Assembly (NCBI GenBank): GCA_016721735.1
Contig: JADKHM010000019.1
Coordinates: 620,001-684,000, forward strand
DNA: 64,000 bases
Origin: Flavobacterium sp.
GTDB lineage: Bacteria; Bacteroidota; Bacteroidia; Flavobacteriales; Flavobacteriaceae
Reading direction: 5' to 3'
This document shows, piece by piece, positions 18,150 to 26,232 of the stretch. Made by a program: the position numbers and the translations under genes. The notes beneath the pieces were generated by a model. It did not search any database. It was given only the letters and a program-made list of their open reading frames with translations, and had not been told where the DNA came from. How positions within the stretch are numbered: the first letter of the stretch is position 1; each line of letters opens with the position of its first letter.

Positions 18150-19187
18150 TTGCCAGAAAAACAAACACATATAGCCGTCATGAGACTCTCCGCAATGGGA
18201 GATGTTGCCATGACGGTTCCTGTTTTAAGAGCCTTGTTGCAACAACATCCTGAAGTGAAAATCACGGTCATTTCTAGACCTTTTTTTCAACCTCTTTTTC
18301 AAGACATTCCTAATCTTATTTTTTTTCCGTTCGATGCTGACAACAGACACAAAGGAATATTGGGTTTATTACAATTGTATCGCGACTTAAAGCCACTGCA
18401 GATTGATGCATTTGCTGACCTGCACAACGTACTGCGCTCGAAAATAGTCCGAACTTTATTTCATTGGAATGGTAAGAAAACCGCTTTTACAGATAAAGCC
18501 AGAGCAGAAAAGAAAATGCTAACGCGCCTAGAAAAGAAAACGATAAAACCATTGCCGACAGTTTTTGAAAGACACGCCAAAGTCTTCAAACAACTCGGAT
18601 TTTCGATCAATTTGTTGCAACCGACTTTTCCTCCGAAACCGAAACTAGACAAGGCAATATTGAATATCATTGGCGATGAGCACAAAATACTAATCGGAAT
18701 TGCGCCATTTGCCCAATACGATTCCAAAGTTTATCCACTCGATTTGATGAAGGAAGTCGTGCATGAACTTTCGAAAAATAAAGAATATCGCTTATTGCTT
18801 TTCGGAAGTAAGAGCGAAATAAATGTGCTAAAAGAGATTTCAAACAACCAAGAAAATGCGATTGTTGTTGCCGGGAAATTGAAATTCTCCCAAGAATTGC
18901 AACTCATTGCTCACCTCAACCTCATGCTTTCTATGGATTCTGGTAATGCGCATTTGGCAGCCATTTATGGTGTTCCCGTCGTAACACTTTGGGGAGCGAC
19001 ACATCCTTTTGCGGGTTTTTCTCCGTTTCATCAACCGATCGAGCATTGTCTGACCTCCGACAGAGTACAATTTCCTTTCCTGCCAACCTCTGTTTATGGA
19101 AACAAGAAAGTAGCAGGCTACGAAGCTGCAATGCGCACTATTTCCGTTGAAAGTATTTTGACCAAAATCAACGAAATTGTAAAGTAA
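18150..19187 (+). CDS. Glycosyltransferase family 9 (heptosyltransferase-like)
   Basis: 345 residues. I use the TTG at 18150 because the segment 'HIAVMRLSAMGDVAMTVPVL' needs those residues to complete the first beta-strand; the ATG at 18180 would cut into it. 'RLSAMGD' is the acceptor-side signature of ADP-heptose:LPS heptosyltransferases, and 'SMDSGNAHLAA' plus 'VVTLWGATHPFAGFSP' form the nucleotide-sugar site. The enzyme would act at the cytoplasmic face on lipopolysaccharide core or a related glycolipid. It follows the DUF4254 gene, a common pairing. Donor identity is not certain. Confidence 0.88.
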   Translation: MPEKQTHIAVMRLSAMGDVAMTVPVLRALLQQHPEVKITVISRPFFQPLFQDIPNLIFFPFDADNRHKGILGLLQLYRDLKPLQIDAFADLHNVLRSKIVRTLFHWNGKKTAFTDKARAEKKMLTRLEKKTIKPLPTVFERHAKVFKQLGFSINLLQPTFPPKPKLDKAILNIIGDEHKILIGIAPFAQYDSKVYPLDLMKEVVHELSKNKEYRLLLFGSKSEINVLKEISNNQENAIVVAGKLKFSQELQLIAHLNLMLSMDSGNAHLAAIYGVPVVTLWGATHPFAGFSPFHQPIEHCLTSDRVQFPFLPTSVYGNKKVAGYEAAMRTISVESILTKINEIVK

Positions 19188-19203
19188 TTAATGCTTTCAC
19201 TTA

Positions 19204-19230
19204 TTGTTTCGAAGTAAAAAGATAAATTTG
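19204..19230 (+). promoter_or_regulatory. Candidate promoter for the secreted deiminase
   Basis: TTG at 19204-19206, a 16-base spacer and TAAATTTG at 19223-19230, matching the Bacteroidota pattern TTG-N17-23-TAnnTTTG except for a spacer one base short. It lies 24 bases upstream of the ATG at 19255 and just after the GT9 stop. Confidence 0.45.
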
Positions 19231-19254
19231 TTGTCAAATCTAATTGCTACCCTC

Positions 19255-21003
19255 ATGAAAATCAATGTCATAAAACTGTTAGCTCTTCTGTTATTTTCTT
19301 TCCACAGTGTCATCTTATTTTCACAAGAAAGCGAAAAATTACCCAAAGGATTTACAGAAAAGGAAAAGCAATTACTAACCCATTTCGAGTTTAGAAATGC
19401 GCAAGCGACGCCTCCTCCAACTGGCTCCGTCCGCGCCGCAGCAGAATGGGAAGAAGTGGAATATTTGGTTTTGTCTTGGCAATCGGGTTTTCAAAATATA
19501 TTGCGTCAGATTGTGGCGGTTGGTGTCAACGAATGTAAGGTGATTATCGCAACGCAAAGTCAAGCCACAGTGGCGAGTTATCTAACTTCTTTCGGCATAG
19601 ATTTGACGAATGTTATTTTTCTAAATGTCCCAGCCAATAGTATTTGGATTCGAGATTATGCAGGAAACACCATCTACTCAGACAGTGTTGGCGAAAGAGC
19701 ATTAACCGATTGGATCTATAATCGACCGCGTCCCAACGATAATATCATGCCAACTTCCCATGCCAATTACGTAGGAATTCCCATTTATATTACCGATTCT
19801 GGCCTGAATGATTTGGTAAATACCGGCGGGAATTATATGTCAGATGGTTTAGGAAATGCCTTTGCGTCTGAATTGATATTACAGGAGAATGCAGTTGGAA
19901 ATCCTTATGGTGTTTCTTCCAAAACCGAGGAACAAATAGATGGCATCATGCAGAATTATATGGGAATTCAGCATTATATAAAAATGCCAACATTGCCTTA
20001 TGATGAAATTCATCATATTGACATGCACATGAAACTGCTAGACGAAGAAACATTATTGGTGAGTAAATATCCACCAAATGTTGCAGATGGACCTCAAATT
20101 GAAGCAAACATCAACTATGTGGTCAATAATTTTCAATCGCCATTCGGGACGCCATACAACATAAAGTGGATTGACGCACCGCCAAGCACAACCGGCAGTT
20201 ATCCCGACACAGGTGGCGCTTACCGAACTTTTGCTAACTCCGTTTTTATTAATAAATCGATCTTGGTTCCGATATATCGCCCGCAAGTGGATGCCGCAGC
20301 ATTGGCACTTTATCAGGAATTATTACCAGGATATAATGTAGTTGGAATTGATGTGGATAATTCTGGAGAAAATTTGATTAATCAACTCGGTGCTTTGCAT
20401 TGTATAACGCATACTATTGGTGTTGCCGATCCAATGCTAATCGTGCACCAGCCTGTTGATGAAGCCAACGTAGGAAGCACAGTAACGATTTCTGCTTTGA
20501 TTAAACATAATTCTGGGATTCAAGCGGCAACCGTTTTTTGGAGAGAGCAAGGAACCACGACGTTTACTCAAACACCGATGACTTTCGTAAGCGACGCTAA
20601 TTGGACAGCTAATATTAATATTCCAACTTCGGGAGTTAATATAGAATATTACATTAAAGGACAGGCTGTTTCTGGAAAAGCACTTTCCAGACCAATCGTA
20701 GCTCCAGCAGGTTATTGGACCATTCAGGTTTCTACATTAAGCAGCACGGAATGGGCGTCGCAACATATTTCAGCGCCTTTTCCAAACCCGACTAAGCAAA
20801 ATGTCAATTTTGAGATGGATCAAATGTTTGGGTTAATCCACGTTTCCATCACCAATATTTTAGGTCAAAAACTTTTTTCGCAAGACATTCAAGCTGGGAA
20901 TGGCGTGTTTAGTTTAGATTTACAGCCAGAATGGGAAGGCACTTTGCTAGTGACTTTTGAAGGTGATTTTGGAAGTGTTACCAGAAAAGTAGTTAGACTC
21001 TAG
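19255..21003 (+). CDS. Secreted PPAD-like peptidylarginine deiminase with T9SS sorting domain
   Basis: 582 residues from ATG 19255, which gives a clean signal peptide (residues 1-23, ending LFSQ). Residues 55-400 match the Porphyromonas-type peptidylarginine deiminase/agmatine deiminase fold: 'WIRDYAGN' (Asp134), 'YNRPRPND' (Arg157, Arg159), 'TGGNYMSDG', 'HHIDMHMK' (His254, Asp256), 'FANSVFIN' (Asn328) and 'LHCITH' (Cys383, nucleophile). These correspond to the known catalytic and C-terminal-carboxylate-binding residues of PPAD. An immunoglobulin-like stretch follows, then a type A T9SS sorting domain from 'FPNPTKQNVNF' to the end. It should convert arginine to citrulline outside the cell. 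The 3' end overlaps the convergent oxidoreductase by four bases. Confidence 0.88.
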   Translation: MKINVIKLLALLLFSFHSVILFSQESEKLPKGFTEKEKQLLTHFEFRNAQATPPPTGSVRAAAEWEEVEYLVLSWQSGFQNILRQIVAVGVNECKVIIATQSQATVASYLTSFGIDLTNVIFLNVPANSIWIRDYAGNTIYSDSVGERALTDWIYNRPRPNDNIMPTSHANYVGIPIYITDSGLNDLVNTGGNYMSDGLGNAFASELILQENAVGNPYGVSSKTEEQIDGIMQNYMGIQHYIKMPTLPYDEIHHIDMHMKLLDEETLLVSKYPPNVADGPQIEANINYVVNNFQSPFGTPYNIKWIDAPPSTTGSYPDTGGAYRTFANSVFINKSILVPIYRPQVDAAALALYQELLPGYNVVGIDVDNSGENLINQLGALHCITHTIGVADPMLIVHQPVDEANVGSTVTISALIKHNSGIQAATVFWREQGTTTFTQTPMTFVSDANWTANINIPTSGVNIEYYIKGQAVSGKALSRPIVAPAGYWTIQVSTLSSTEWASQHISAPFPNPTKQNVNFEMDQMFGLIHVSITNILGQKLFSQDIQAGNGVFSLDLQPEWEGTLLVTFEGDFGSVTRKVVRL

Positions 21004-22052
21004 ACATCATCATAATCGATCGAAATACTCGCAGAGGTCGGATGCGCTTGACAAGTCAATACTAAACCTTCCGCAATTTCACTATCTGTTAGAATGGTGT
21101 TTTTCTTCATCTCTGCTGTTCCTGATTTAATTCTAGCCAAACAACTGCTGCAAATACCACCTTGACAAGAATAAGGCGCATCGATGCCTTGCTTTAGAGC
21201 GGCTTCTAATACGGTCTGTTTTTGTGACATTTCGAAAGTGGTTTCGTCGCCATCTACTAAAACGGTTATTTTAGTGTGACCTTCCAAGGCCTTCTCGATT
21301 TTAGATTCCGACGTTGAGGTCGAGAACAATTCAAATTTTATTGCAGATTCTTTGATGTTTCGTTCTTTCAAGACTGCCGAAACCGTATTAATCATGTCTT
21401 CGGGTCCACAGAGATAAAACTTATCGAAATCGAGTTCTTTGTGTTTGTTATTCAGCACAAAATTCACGGCTGACTTATCAATTCGTCCAAATAATCCGGA
21501 TTCTATGTTCACTTGACTGTACACAAAATGCACGAAGAAACGTCCAACATATTTTAATTGTAAATCAAGTAATTGTTGTTGAAATATGGTGTCTTCAGGC
21601 GTTTTGTTTCCATAAACCAAAACAAAAGTGCTATTCGGTTCACTTAACAGAACGCTTTGTAAAATAGAAAGTATAGGTGTAATTCCGCTTCCAGCAGCAA
21701 AAGCCATATAGTTTCTTGTACGTTGCGCATCAGCTTCAAAAGTAAATTTCCCTTCAGGAGTGCCAACTTCTAGAGTGTCTCCTGCTTTTAACTTTGAATT
21801 GGCAAAAACGGAAAATGTTCCGTTAGCGACAGATTTTATCGCAATTCTCAATTCGTTATTTTCTGGCGGGGAACAAATAGAATAAGCGCGGCGAATTTCG
21901 TTGCCATCTAAAGTTAATTTTAGATTCACATATTGACCAGCTAAAAAGCGATAAAAATCTTTAAATTCAAGGGGAACATTAAACAATACAGAAACGGCAT
22001 CTTTGGTTTCTCGGCGTACTTCCGTTATGTTTAATTTATAAAATGAAGACAT
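21000..22052 (-). CDS. PaaE-like FAD/[2Fe-2S] ferredoxin-NAD(P) oxidoreductase
   Basis: 350 residues from the ATG at 22052 (MSSFYKLNITEVRRETK); an in-frame start at 22076 would add eight residues of low complexity. Domains in order: FAD-binding barrel with 'RRAYSICSPP', NAD-binding domain with 'AGSGITPILSILQ' and 'FYLCGPEDMI', and a C-terminal plant-type ferredoxin domain with 'CQGGICSSC' plus a later Cys ('LTCQAHP'), four cluster ligands in all. The architecture is that of the phenylacetyl-CoA epoxidase reductase subunit and related electron-transfer reductases. No paa epoxygenase genes are adjacent, so the partner oxygenase or desaturase is unknown. Confidence 0.88.
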   Translation of the reverse strand: MSSFYKLNITEVRRETKDAVSVLFNVPLEFKDFYRFLAGQYVNLKLTLDGNEIRRAYSICSPPENNELRIAIKSVANGTFSVFANSKLKAGDTLEVGTPEGKFTFEADAQRTRNYMAFAAGSGITPILSILQSVLLSEPNSTFVLVYGNKTPEDTIFQQQLLDLQLKYVGRFFVHFVYSQVNIESGLFGRIDKSAVNFVLNNKHKELDFDKFYLCGPEDMINTVSAVLKERNIKESAIKFELFSTSTSESKIEKALEGHTKITVLVDGDETTFEMSQKQTVLEAALKQGIDAPYSCQGGICSSCLARIKSGTAEMKKNTILTDSEIAEGLVLTCQAHPTSASISIDYDDV

Positions 22053-22064
22053 ATTTTTTTTTTG

Positions 22065-22072
22065 CAAAAATA
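22065..22072 (-). promoter_or_regulatory. -7-like element for the oxidoreductase
   Basis: On the minus strand the sequence TATTTTTG lies 12 bases upstream of the ATG at 22052, matching the TAnnTTTG -7 consensus of Bacteroidota. No clear TTG is found at the expected -33 distance. Confidence 0.3.
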
Positions 22073-22260
22073 GCAAACATCACAGAAAACAGAATTATAT
22101 AGCCCTAATTATTTTTGTAGGAGTTTTTAATAATACCCTGAGACGGCGTAAAACACGAAACTTTTAAGCGATAATTTTCGCTATATCAAAAAGAAACGTA
22201 TTTTTACCAGTCAAAATACTAAAATCGACTTTTAAAAGTTTTAAGAAAAACCGTTTTACA

Positions 22261-25107
22261 TTGAAAACTAACATACACAAGTATCTTTTTATAGTAGGCT
22301 TCTTTCTTTTCTTGGTGGCCTGCTCGGTAAAAAGGAACACATTTATATCTAGAAATTCACACGCTTTGAGCACTAAAGACAATATACTTTACAATGGTAA
22401 TTTGGCTTTAGATAAAGGAATTTTAGAATTAAAATCGCAATATCAAGACAACTTCTGGGAAATCTTGCCTATTGAAAGAATGCAGGTAAAAAAGGAAAAC
22501 ATCTTACCTGGAGATACGCCGCCAAACCCCAATTTTGAACGCGCCGAGACTAAGGCTACCAAAGCAATTCAGAAGCACTCCATGAATATCGGAGGGCAAG
22601 AGAAAAACTATCAGATGGATGAAGCTCATTTGCTGTTAGGGAAGTCGAGATACTATGACCAAAGGTTTGTGCCCGCTTTAGAAGCTTTTAATTATATCCT
22701 ATACAAACACTCGAATAGCAACAAGATTAATGAAGCAAAAATTTGGAGAGAAAAAACCAATATGCGACTAGAAAATGACGCGGTTGCGGTAGAAAATCTT
22801 CGGAATTTGTTTAAAGAAATTAAGTATAAAGATCAGATTTTTGCAGATGCCAACGCAACGTTAACGCAAGCATTTTTAAATTTGGGAGAGAAAGATAGTG
22901 CTGTGGCGAAACTAAAATTAGCCAAACAGTACACGAAATCGAAAGAAGAAAGATCACGTTACGGATTTATTTTAGGTCAGTTATACGAACAACTCGGATA
23001 TAAAGACAGCGCATTTGCTTCTTATCAATCTGTTATTGACATGAAAAGGAAAGCGGCAAAGCAATATGTGATTCATTCTCATATTCGACAAGCTGGGTTG
23101 GGCGATTTTGAACAAGGTGATACGTTGGCATTCTTAACCAAGTATAGAAAATTGCTTAAAGACAGAGAAAACAGACCTTACCTTAACTTCTTGAATCATC
23201 AAATGGGATTGTTTTATGACAAAAACAAGGACGATTCGTTGGCGAAAAAATACTACAATGTCTCGCTAAACAGTAAAGTAGTTGACAAGTATTTGGTAGC
23301 GTCAAATTACAGAAATCTAGCAGATATTTACTTTAAAAACGCGAAGTACGTCGTGGCGGGTAAGTATTATGACAGTACTTTGGTACAACTTGAGCCGAGA
23401 ACAAGAGAGCATCGATTTATTGAAAAGAAAAGAGAGAATTTAGTAGACGTTATTAAATACGAAGGAATTGCCTCTAGAAATGATAGTATTCTTAATTTAT
23501 GTGCGATGTCGGAAGCCGATAGAATAAGCTATTATGACGCGTATATTGCTAAATTGAAAAAGGCTGAAGAGAAAAGACTTTTGCAAGAAAAAATAGCCAA
23601 AGAAAAGGGAGAATCTGCTGACAAAGAAGGAAGCACAGTTGATAAAAATGGTAGAGAGCTTGATAAAGACGGCGTAAAGGAATCGAGAAAGCCAGAGCGA
23701 ATCGCACCTCCTGAGCCTAATATTGCGATCTCGTCGAGTAGCAGCAATTTTTACTTCTATAATGCGTCAACCGTTGCAAAAGGGAAGATAGATTTTAAGA
23801 AGAAATGGGGAGATCGGGCCTATGCAGATAATTGGAGAATTTCTCAAAACAAATCGAATGTGTTGGAAAACAGAGACGATGAAACTACGGAGGACAAGGA
23901 AAAAGACGAAAAATTAGAACAAGAAAAGAAAAGCAAGGAGGACGAAAAATATACGACGGATTTCTATATCAAGAAATTGCCAACGGCTCAAAAAGTGATC
24001 GACAGCATAGCTAAAGAACGTAATTTTGCTTATTTTCAATTGGGTGTTATTTATAAAGAAAAATTCAAAGAATACAAGTTGGCGGTTGTCAAACTAGAGA
24101 CTTTATTATCTAATAAGCCAGAAGAAAGATTGATTTTGCCAACGATGTATAATTTATATAAATTGTATGATTTGTTAGATAAAGACAAGGCTTTGGCAAT
24201 GAAGAATCGGATTATTAATGAGTTTCCAGATTCTCGCTATGCACAAATACTCGGGAATCCAAATGGCGGAGGGAATCTGCTGACCGATACACCGGAAGCC
24301 AATTATGATAAGATATTCAAACAGTTTAATTCTGGGGACATCAAAGGTTCTTTGACCAATTTAAATATTGCAATCGATCAATACAATGGCGAAGAAATCG
24401 TACCTAAGTTCGAGTTATTAAAAGCGAATAATTTAGGAAGATTGAAAGGTTTGGGCGAATATAAAAAGACGCTCAATTTTGTTGCATTAAATTATCCGAA
24501 TAGTACAGAAGGAAAATTTGCGGAAGAACTTTTGAAAACCAACGTGCCTGCAATGGAAAGCCTAAAGTTCTATGAAGTAAAACCATTGAGCTGGAAGATA
24601 TTATATAAATCAAATAATCCCGAAGACAAAAATACCAAAGCGCTACAAGCGAAAATCACCAAATTTATTAGCGAGAGAAGTTTAGACAAACTCACGTTGT
24701 CCTACGATATCTATACGATGGAGGAAAACTTTATCGTGATTCATGGTCTTAAAGATTTAGAATATGCGAAGGGAATTGCTTCAATACTAAAAGAATTTAA
24801 AGAATATAAAGTAGCCGAAACAGCGTATATCATTTCGAACGAAAACTATAAAATTGTTCAAATGAAGAAGAATTTTGAAGAATATTTGACGACACCGCCT
24901 TCAGATCCGTTACCGCCTAAACCATATGTTCCTAAAGCAAAACCAAACACCGCAAAAGCGGAAAATGCAGTACAGGAAAGACAGAAGCCTAGCAGAGAAG
25001 AAGCGGGAGGCGAGAAAGAATCTCAGTTCAATCAATTGCCTCCGGGAATGCCGTCTCAGCCTGGATTTGTTCCGAAAGACAAAGGTGCTGGAAATGATAA
25101 AAAGTAA
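22261..25107 (+). CDS. sprE: SprE/PorW-like TPR lipoprotein of gliding motility and T9SS
   Basis: 948 residues starting at a TTG (22261). The N-terminus is a lipoprotein signal ('FLFLVACSV', lipidated Cys21). The body consists of many TPR-like helical repeats ('AHLLLGKSRYYDQRFVPALE', 'GFILGQLYEQLGYKDSA'), a charged Lys/Glu-rich linker around residues 425-480 and 540-560, further TPR-like repeats, and a Pro/Lys-rich tail. Size, lipobox, repeats and the position upstream of bactofilin and ATP synthase genes fit SprE of Flavobacterium johnsoniae (PorW in Porphyromonas), an outer-membrane-associated component needed for type IX secretion. Two T9SS cargo proteins in this window agree with that. 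Confidence 0.78.
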   Translation: MKTNIHKYLFIVGFFLFLVACSVKRNTFISRNSHALSTKDNILYNGNLALDKGILELKSQYQDNFWEILPIERMQVKKENILPGDTPPNPNFERAETKATKAIQKHSMNIGGQEKNYQMDEAHLLLGKSRYYDQRFVPALEAFNYILYKHSNSNKINEAKIWREKTNMRLENDAVAVENLRNLFKEIKYKDQIFADANATLTQAFLNLGEKDSAVAKLKLAKQYTKSKEERSRYGFILGQLYEQLGYKDSAFASYQSVIDMKRKAAKQYVIHSHIRQAGLGDFEQGDTLAFLTKYRKLLKDRENRPYLNFLNHQMGLFYDKNKDDSLAKKYYNVSLNSKVVDKYLVASNYRNLADIYFKNAKYVVAGKYYDSTLVQLEPRTREHRFIEKKRENLVDVIKYEGIASRNDSILNLCAMSEADRISYYDAYIAKLKKAEEKRLLQEKIAKEKGESADKEGSTVDKNGRELDKDGVKESRKPERIAPPEPNIAISSSSSNFYFYNASTVAKGKIDFKKKWGDRAYADNWRISQNKSNVLENRDDETTEDKEKDEKLEQEKKSKEDEKYTTDFYIKKLPTAQKVIDSIAKERNFAYFQLGVIYKEKFKEYKLAVVKLETLLSNKPEERLILPTMYNLYKLYDLLDKDKALAMKNRIINEFPDSRYAQILGNPNGGGNLLTDTPEANYDKIFKQFNSGDIKGSLTNLNIAIDQYNGEEIVPKFELLKANNLGRLKGLGEYKKTLNFVALNYPNSTEGKFAEELLKTNVPAMESLKFYEVKPLSWKILYKSNNPEDKNTKALQAKITKFISERSLDKLTLSYDIYTMEENFIVIHGLKDLEYAKGIASILKEFKEYKVAETAYIISNENYKIVQMKKNFEEYLTTPPSDPLPPKPYVPKAKPNTAKAENAVQERQKPSREEAGGEKESQFNQLPPGMPSQPGFVPKDKGAGNDKK

Positions 25108-25110
25108 ATC

Positions 25111-25515
25111 ATGTTCGATAAAAAAACAAAATCGTATACTGACTTATTAGGGAAAACCAACAGAATTGTTGAAGGCACTATTATTAAGGGCAATGTACTT
25201 TCTCATGCGGATTTTCGTCTCGACGGAGATCTTGTAGGCAATTTCCAATCGGATGGAAAAATCGTGATTGGTCCTGCGGGCAGTGTTAAAGGAGACATTA
25301 TTTGCAAGAATGCCGACATCGAAGGAAAATTTGAAGGAAAAATACAAGTCACAGAAATCTTAAATGTCAAAGCCAAAGCAAGCATTCACGGTGAAGTAGT
25401 GTGTGGTAAACTTTCTGTTGAGCCAGGTGCCGAATTTAGCGCCACTTGTATCATGAAAACCAATCAAAAAGGAGCAATTCCCAATGAATCAACAGAAGAA
25501 AAGACGGCCGAATAA
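25111..25515 (+). CDS. Bactofilin-like polymer-forming cytoskeletal protein
   Basis: 134 residues dominated by short repeating beta-strands with regularly spaced glycines ('IIKGNVLSHADFRLDGDLVG', 'GKIVIGPAGSVKGDI', 'ASIHGEVVCGKLSV'), the right-handed beta-helix of the bactofilin family (DUF583). Flanking N- and C-terminal tails are polar. Bactofilins form stable filaments near the membrane without nucleotides and help shape or organise the envelope. It starts three bases after sprE and its end overlaps atpZ by 32 bases, so the three are co-transcribed. Confidence 0.9.
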   Translation: MFDKKTKSYTDLLGKTNRIVEGTIIKGNVLSHADFRLDGDLVGNFQSDGKIVIGPAGSVKGDIICKNADIEGKFEGKIQVTEILNVKAKASIHGEVVCGKLSVEPGAEFSATCIMKTNQKGAIPNESTEEKTAE

Positions 25516-25711
25516 ATGGTTAGCGTTGATCAACATTCCGATTCAAATGGGAATAATTATTTATGCGTTTTCTTTTCTTGGCGGTTGGTTAGACGGGAAA
25601 TACCAAAACAGCAACAACATTTATATTAAGGTTCTAACGCTAGTCGGTGTTGCCATTGCATTCTACAACCTCAATCGCCAACTCAAAGACATTAACGCTT
25701 CAGACGAATAA
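25484..25711 (+). CDS. atpZ: AtpZ/AtpI-family ATP synthase accessory protein
   Basis: 75 residues with two membrane segments (about 14-33 and 47-62) separated by 'GGWLDGKYQNSN', the Gly-rich hairpin and Asp typical of AtpZ/AtpI proteins. These small inner-membrane proteins are encoded upstream of F0 genes and are linked to c-ring assembly or magnesium/calcium supply to ATP synthase. The gene overlaps the bactofilin gene by 32 bases in a different frame and precedes a small membrane protein and atpB. Confidence 0.85.
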   Translation: MNQQKKRRPNKWLALINIPIQMGIIIYAFSFLGGWLDGKYQNSNNIYIKVLTLVGVAIAFYNLNRQLKDINASDE

Positions 25712-25717
25712 ATCACC

Positions 25718-26119
25718 ATGAATTTAAAGCAATACCAACCCATTCTTAGTTTGTTTCTATTTTCAATGATTACTTTACTCATTCACAAAGGCTTTATGTT
25801 TGTGATTGGTTTTGATCAATTGGAATCTCAATTCGTATACACATTACCAAGATTGTACTCCTTTTTCTTTCTGCTTGCAACGGTGATTCTTTTCATTTTG
25901 ATTAAAGTAAATCAGGTCAGTGCGACACACGTAGGTTTGACTTTTATATTGTTGACTACTTTTAAGATGGGAGTTGCCTATCTGTTTTTGAAACCGATCC
26001 TACAGGCAAACCTCCCACATTCGGGTTTCGAAAAGGCAAATTTCTTGATTGTGTTTTTACTGTTTTTAGCAACAGAAACCCTTTTAACGATACGATTAAT
26101 AAACAATAAGCAACAATAG
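25718..26119 (+). CDS. Small 4-TM membrane protein in the atp operon (DUF6168-like)
   Basis: 133 residues with four predicted membrane helices (roughly 8-28, 44-64, 68-92, 106-126) and very short loops. I do not recognise a characterised family, though the flavobacterial family DUF6168 appears at this place. The topology and position between atpZ and atpB are those of AtpI in other bacteria, so a role in F0 assembly is possible but unproven. The gene starts six bases after atpZ. Confidence 0.75.
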   Translation: MNLKQYQPILSLFLFSMITLLIHKGFMFVIGFDQLESQFVYTLPRLYSFFFLLATVILFILIKVNQVSATHVGLTFILLTTFKMGVAYLFLKPILQANLPHSGFEKANFLIVFLLFLATETLLTIRLINNKQQ

Positions 26120-26161
26120 GTTGTCAAAACTAAATGTTCTTCAAAAAAGTGTTTTTTAAAC

Positions 26162-26191
26162 TTGTGAAGTTTAATAAAAGATGTACATTTG
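26162..26191 (+). promoter_or_regulatory. Promoter for atpBEFHAG
   Basis: TTG at 26162-26164, a 19-base spacer and TACATTTG at 26184-26191: an exact match to the Bacteroidota sigma-A consensus TTG-N19-TAnnTTTG. It lies about 41 bases upstream of the atpB ATG (26233) and downstream of the small membrane protein, so the structural atp genes can be transcribed separately from sprE-bactofilin-atpZ. Confidence 0.7.
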
Positions 26192-26232
26192 CACCAAATT
26201 TCAGAAAACAAAATCCTAGATATTCAATAGAT

